A stretch of DNA of 64,000 bases from Apteryx mantelli (Eukaryota > Chordata > Aves > Apterygiformes > Apterygidae): positions 25,237,958-25,301,957 of the forward strand of contig NC_089979.1 of NCBI RefSeq assembly GCF_036417845.1. Direction: 5' to 3'. Shown here piece after piece: positions 62,701 through 64,000 of the stretch. Every line of letters begins with the position of its first letter. Position 1 is the first letter of the stretch. Made by a program: the position numbers and the translations under genes. The notes beneath the pieces were generated by a model that was not told where the DNA came from, made no database searches, and saw only the letters and a program-made list of their open reading frames with translations.

Positions 62701-64000
62701 AATAAGTAATCTGCATATTACAAAATGCTTTAAGGAGACATAAAGATGTAGGACAACAATAAAAAATAACTCCATTTTAAGTGCTAAACAGCAGACCTTT
62801 TGAAGGGAGCTGGCTTGCAAAAACTTTTAAGAAATCACCATCTAAAACTTGGGCCTTTTGAATGTGTTCAGTTTGAATATCCCAAAATGGAAATGTTTGA
62901 AGATATGTCTATACTGATAAATTAAACAGTGCCAGGGGACGTTCTTGGGCACTGGAACTTCCTCATTATCATTACTGCTAAATTGCTAGAGCTGTCTTTG
63001 TCCCACAATGACTAGCCATCTTCAGGCAATCCCCAGGCATGATTCAGGGGTTATAGTGGGCCAGGGATTATTCCCAATAGGCAGTTTGCATACAGCCACT
63101 CTGTTTTAGCAGAAAGATGAGTTTAATATTGTGAATACAGGCCAGCTGGCCTCTGAGCTTAGCCTGTATCTTGGACTGCTCTCTGGCACTGAGATCAATG
63201 GTATAAAATGGTCTGCTTCTATACTATTAAATACCCTTAGCTTCCAGGGTGATTGCATCTGTACAGTCTATTGGGACGAGTCCCTTGTTCATGCTTCTTC
63301 CCATATCATGCCTGAGTATTGTTTGAGAAAATGTTAGTTGTCCTAGGCCAAACAATACCAGGGACTGTTCTAGTGATTTAATGGCATAGATGATTAAATT
63401 CCAATGCCCAGGAAAACTCTCTGGCATTGTTTCAGTTACCACTAAAATATAGCCCTAGAATTACTGATAGCTTTCGAACATGAACAGCCTGAAAGGAAAG
63501 TGCTGCATAGCATATTAAGGCAACGTAGCAATAACTAGAAATAAGGTGAGAAGGAATGGACACAGACAGATCTTCAAGACAGTAGTGCTCGCTTGTATTT
63601 CTTAAGGACAGTGGTGAAATTTCACTGACAGGCAAAACAGAGATCAGTGTCAAGAGTCCTCTTACTTACAGCTGTGAGAGCCATAGGGATGAGTGAAGCT
63701 GGAGGATGCACAGATAAAGGTCTAGACTGATACTATTCTCTGCTGGGATTTCAGGACTCTCATGGATTCAGGCTTGTCTAGGAGAAGGCTTTCCTGCTAT
63801 CACTTATTTTGACCATTTCTCTGCTTCTTATGGAGGAGGAGCCAACAGTGCCCTACCATCTCCCAGCTTCCCTGAAGAGCCAAGAGGAGTTTGGATGTAG
63901 GAGAAAGGGAGAGAGTCCATCCACTGGCATTTTCATAAGTATGAAGGAGAAAGAGCTGTTCAGGGCCCTTTTGCTGCTGCCTCCCATTTTGTGAAAAAGA

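Larger units (their letters stand above)
53623..64000 (+). other. MATN2: MATN2 intron 2 (partial)
   Basis: This is intronic sequence to the end of the window. The next expected exon, encoding the first von Willebrand A domain with its DxSxS metal-binding motif, was looked for in all forward frames and not found. Visible content is an A-rich tract (53633-53660), a pyrimidine-rich tract (about 59633-59705), an 18-base tandem duplication (about 58475-58511) and possibly a very decayed CR1 tail near 60490-60590 (cactggaacagtgccccagg). The remaining stretches show only short open frames without recognisable content. Confidence 0.65.

Overview
This is vertebrate nuclear DNA, almost certainly from a bird. 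Most of the window is intron and intergenic sequence, genes are split by GT-AG introns, the recognisable interspersed repeats are CR1 LINEs, and the order of the two recognisable genes (3' end of LAPTM4B, then 5' end of MATN2, both on +) matches the known amniote order on human 8q22. No sequence search was run; gene names come from reading the exons against the known protein families, and the species cannot be named.

Layout. Positions 1-31.7 kb hold the last three coding exons of LAPTM4B (1989-2087, 10020-10115, 29459-29533), separated by introns of 7.9 and 19.3 kb, followed by a probable 3' UTR ending near 31.5-31.7 kb. Positions 31.7-41.1 kb are intergenic, with decayed CR1 copies and a long hairpin at 39.7 kb. 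Positions 41.1-42.9 kb form a CpG island that looks like the MATN2 promoter; it contains a 7-copy minisatellite (unit 41-42 bp) and ends its likely untranslated exon 1 at a strong donor (42177/42178). MATN2 intron 1 (42178-53454) contains a CR1 with a doubled 3' tail and an LTR complex at about 51.0-52.3 kb. The first MATN2 coding exon (signal peptide) is 53455-53622. The rest, to 64000, is intron 2; the first von Willebrand A exon was not found and must lie beyond the window.

How it fits together. LAPTM4B makes a four-span late-endosome/lysosome membrane protein whose cytoplasmic tail, with both PY motifs, lies entirely in the last exon. MATN2 makes a secreted matrix adaptor protein. They are neighbours with no evident functional link. 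The most interesting structures are non-coding: a solo LTR nested antisense inside an older sense-oriented LTR-like element that sits 2 kb upstream of the first MATN2 coding exon; the promoter minisatellite carrying repeated CTCF-like and YY1-like cores; and a diverged duplicated module with paired AP-1 sites in a LAPTM4B intron. I saw no bacterial-type system, CRISPR array, complete tRNA or rRNA gene.
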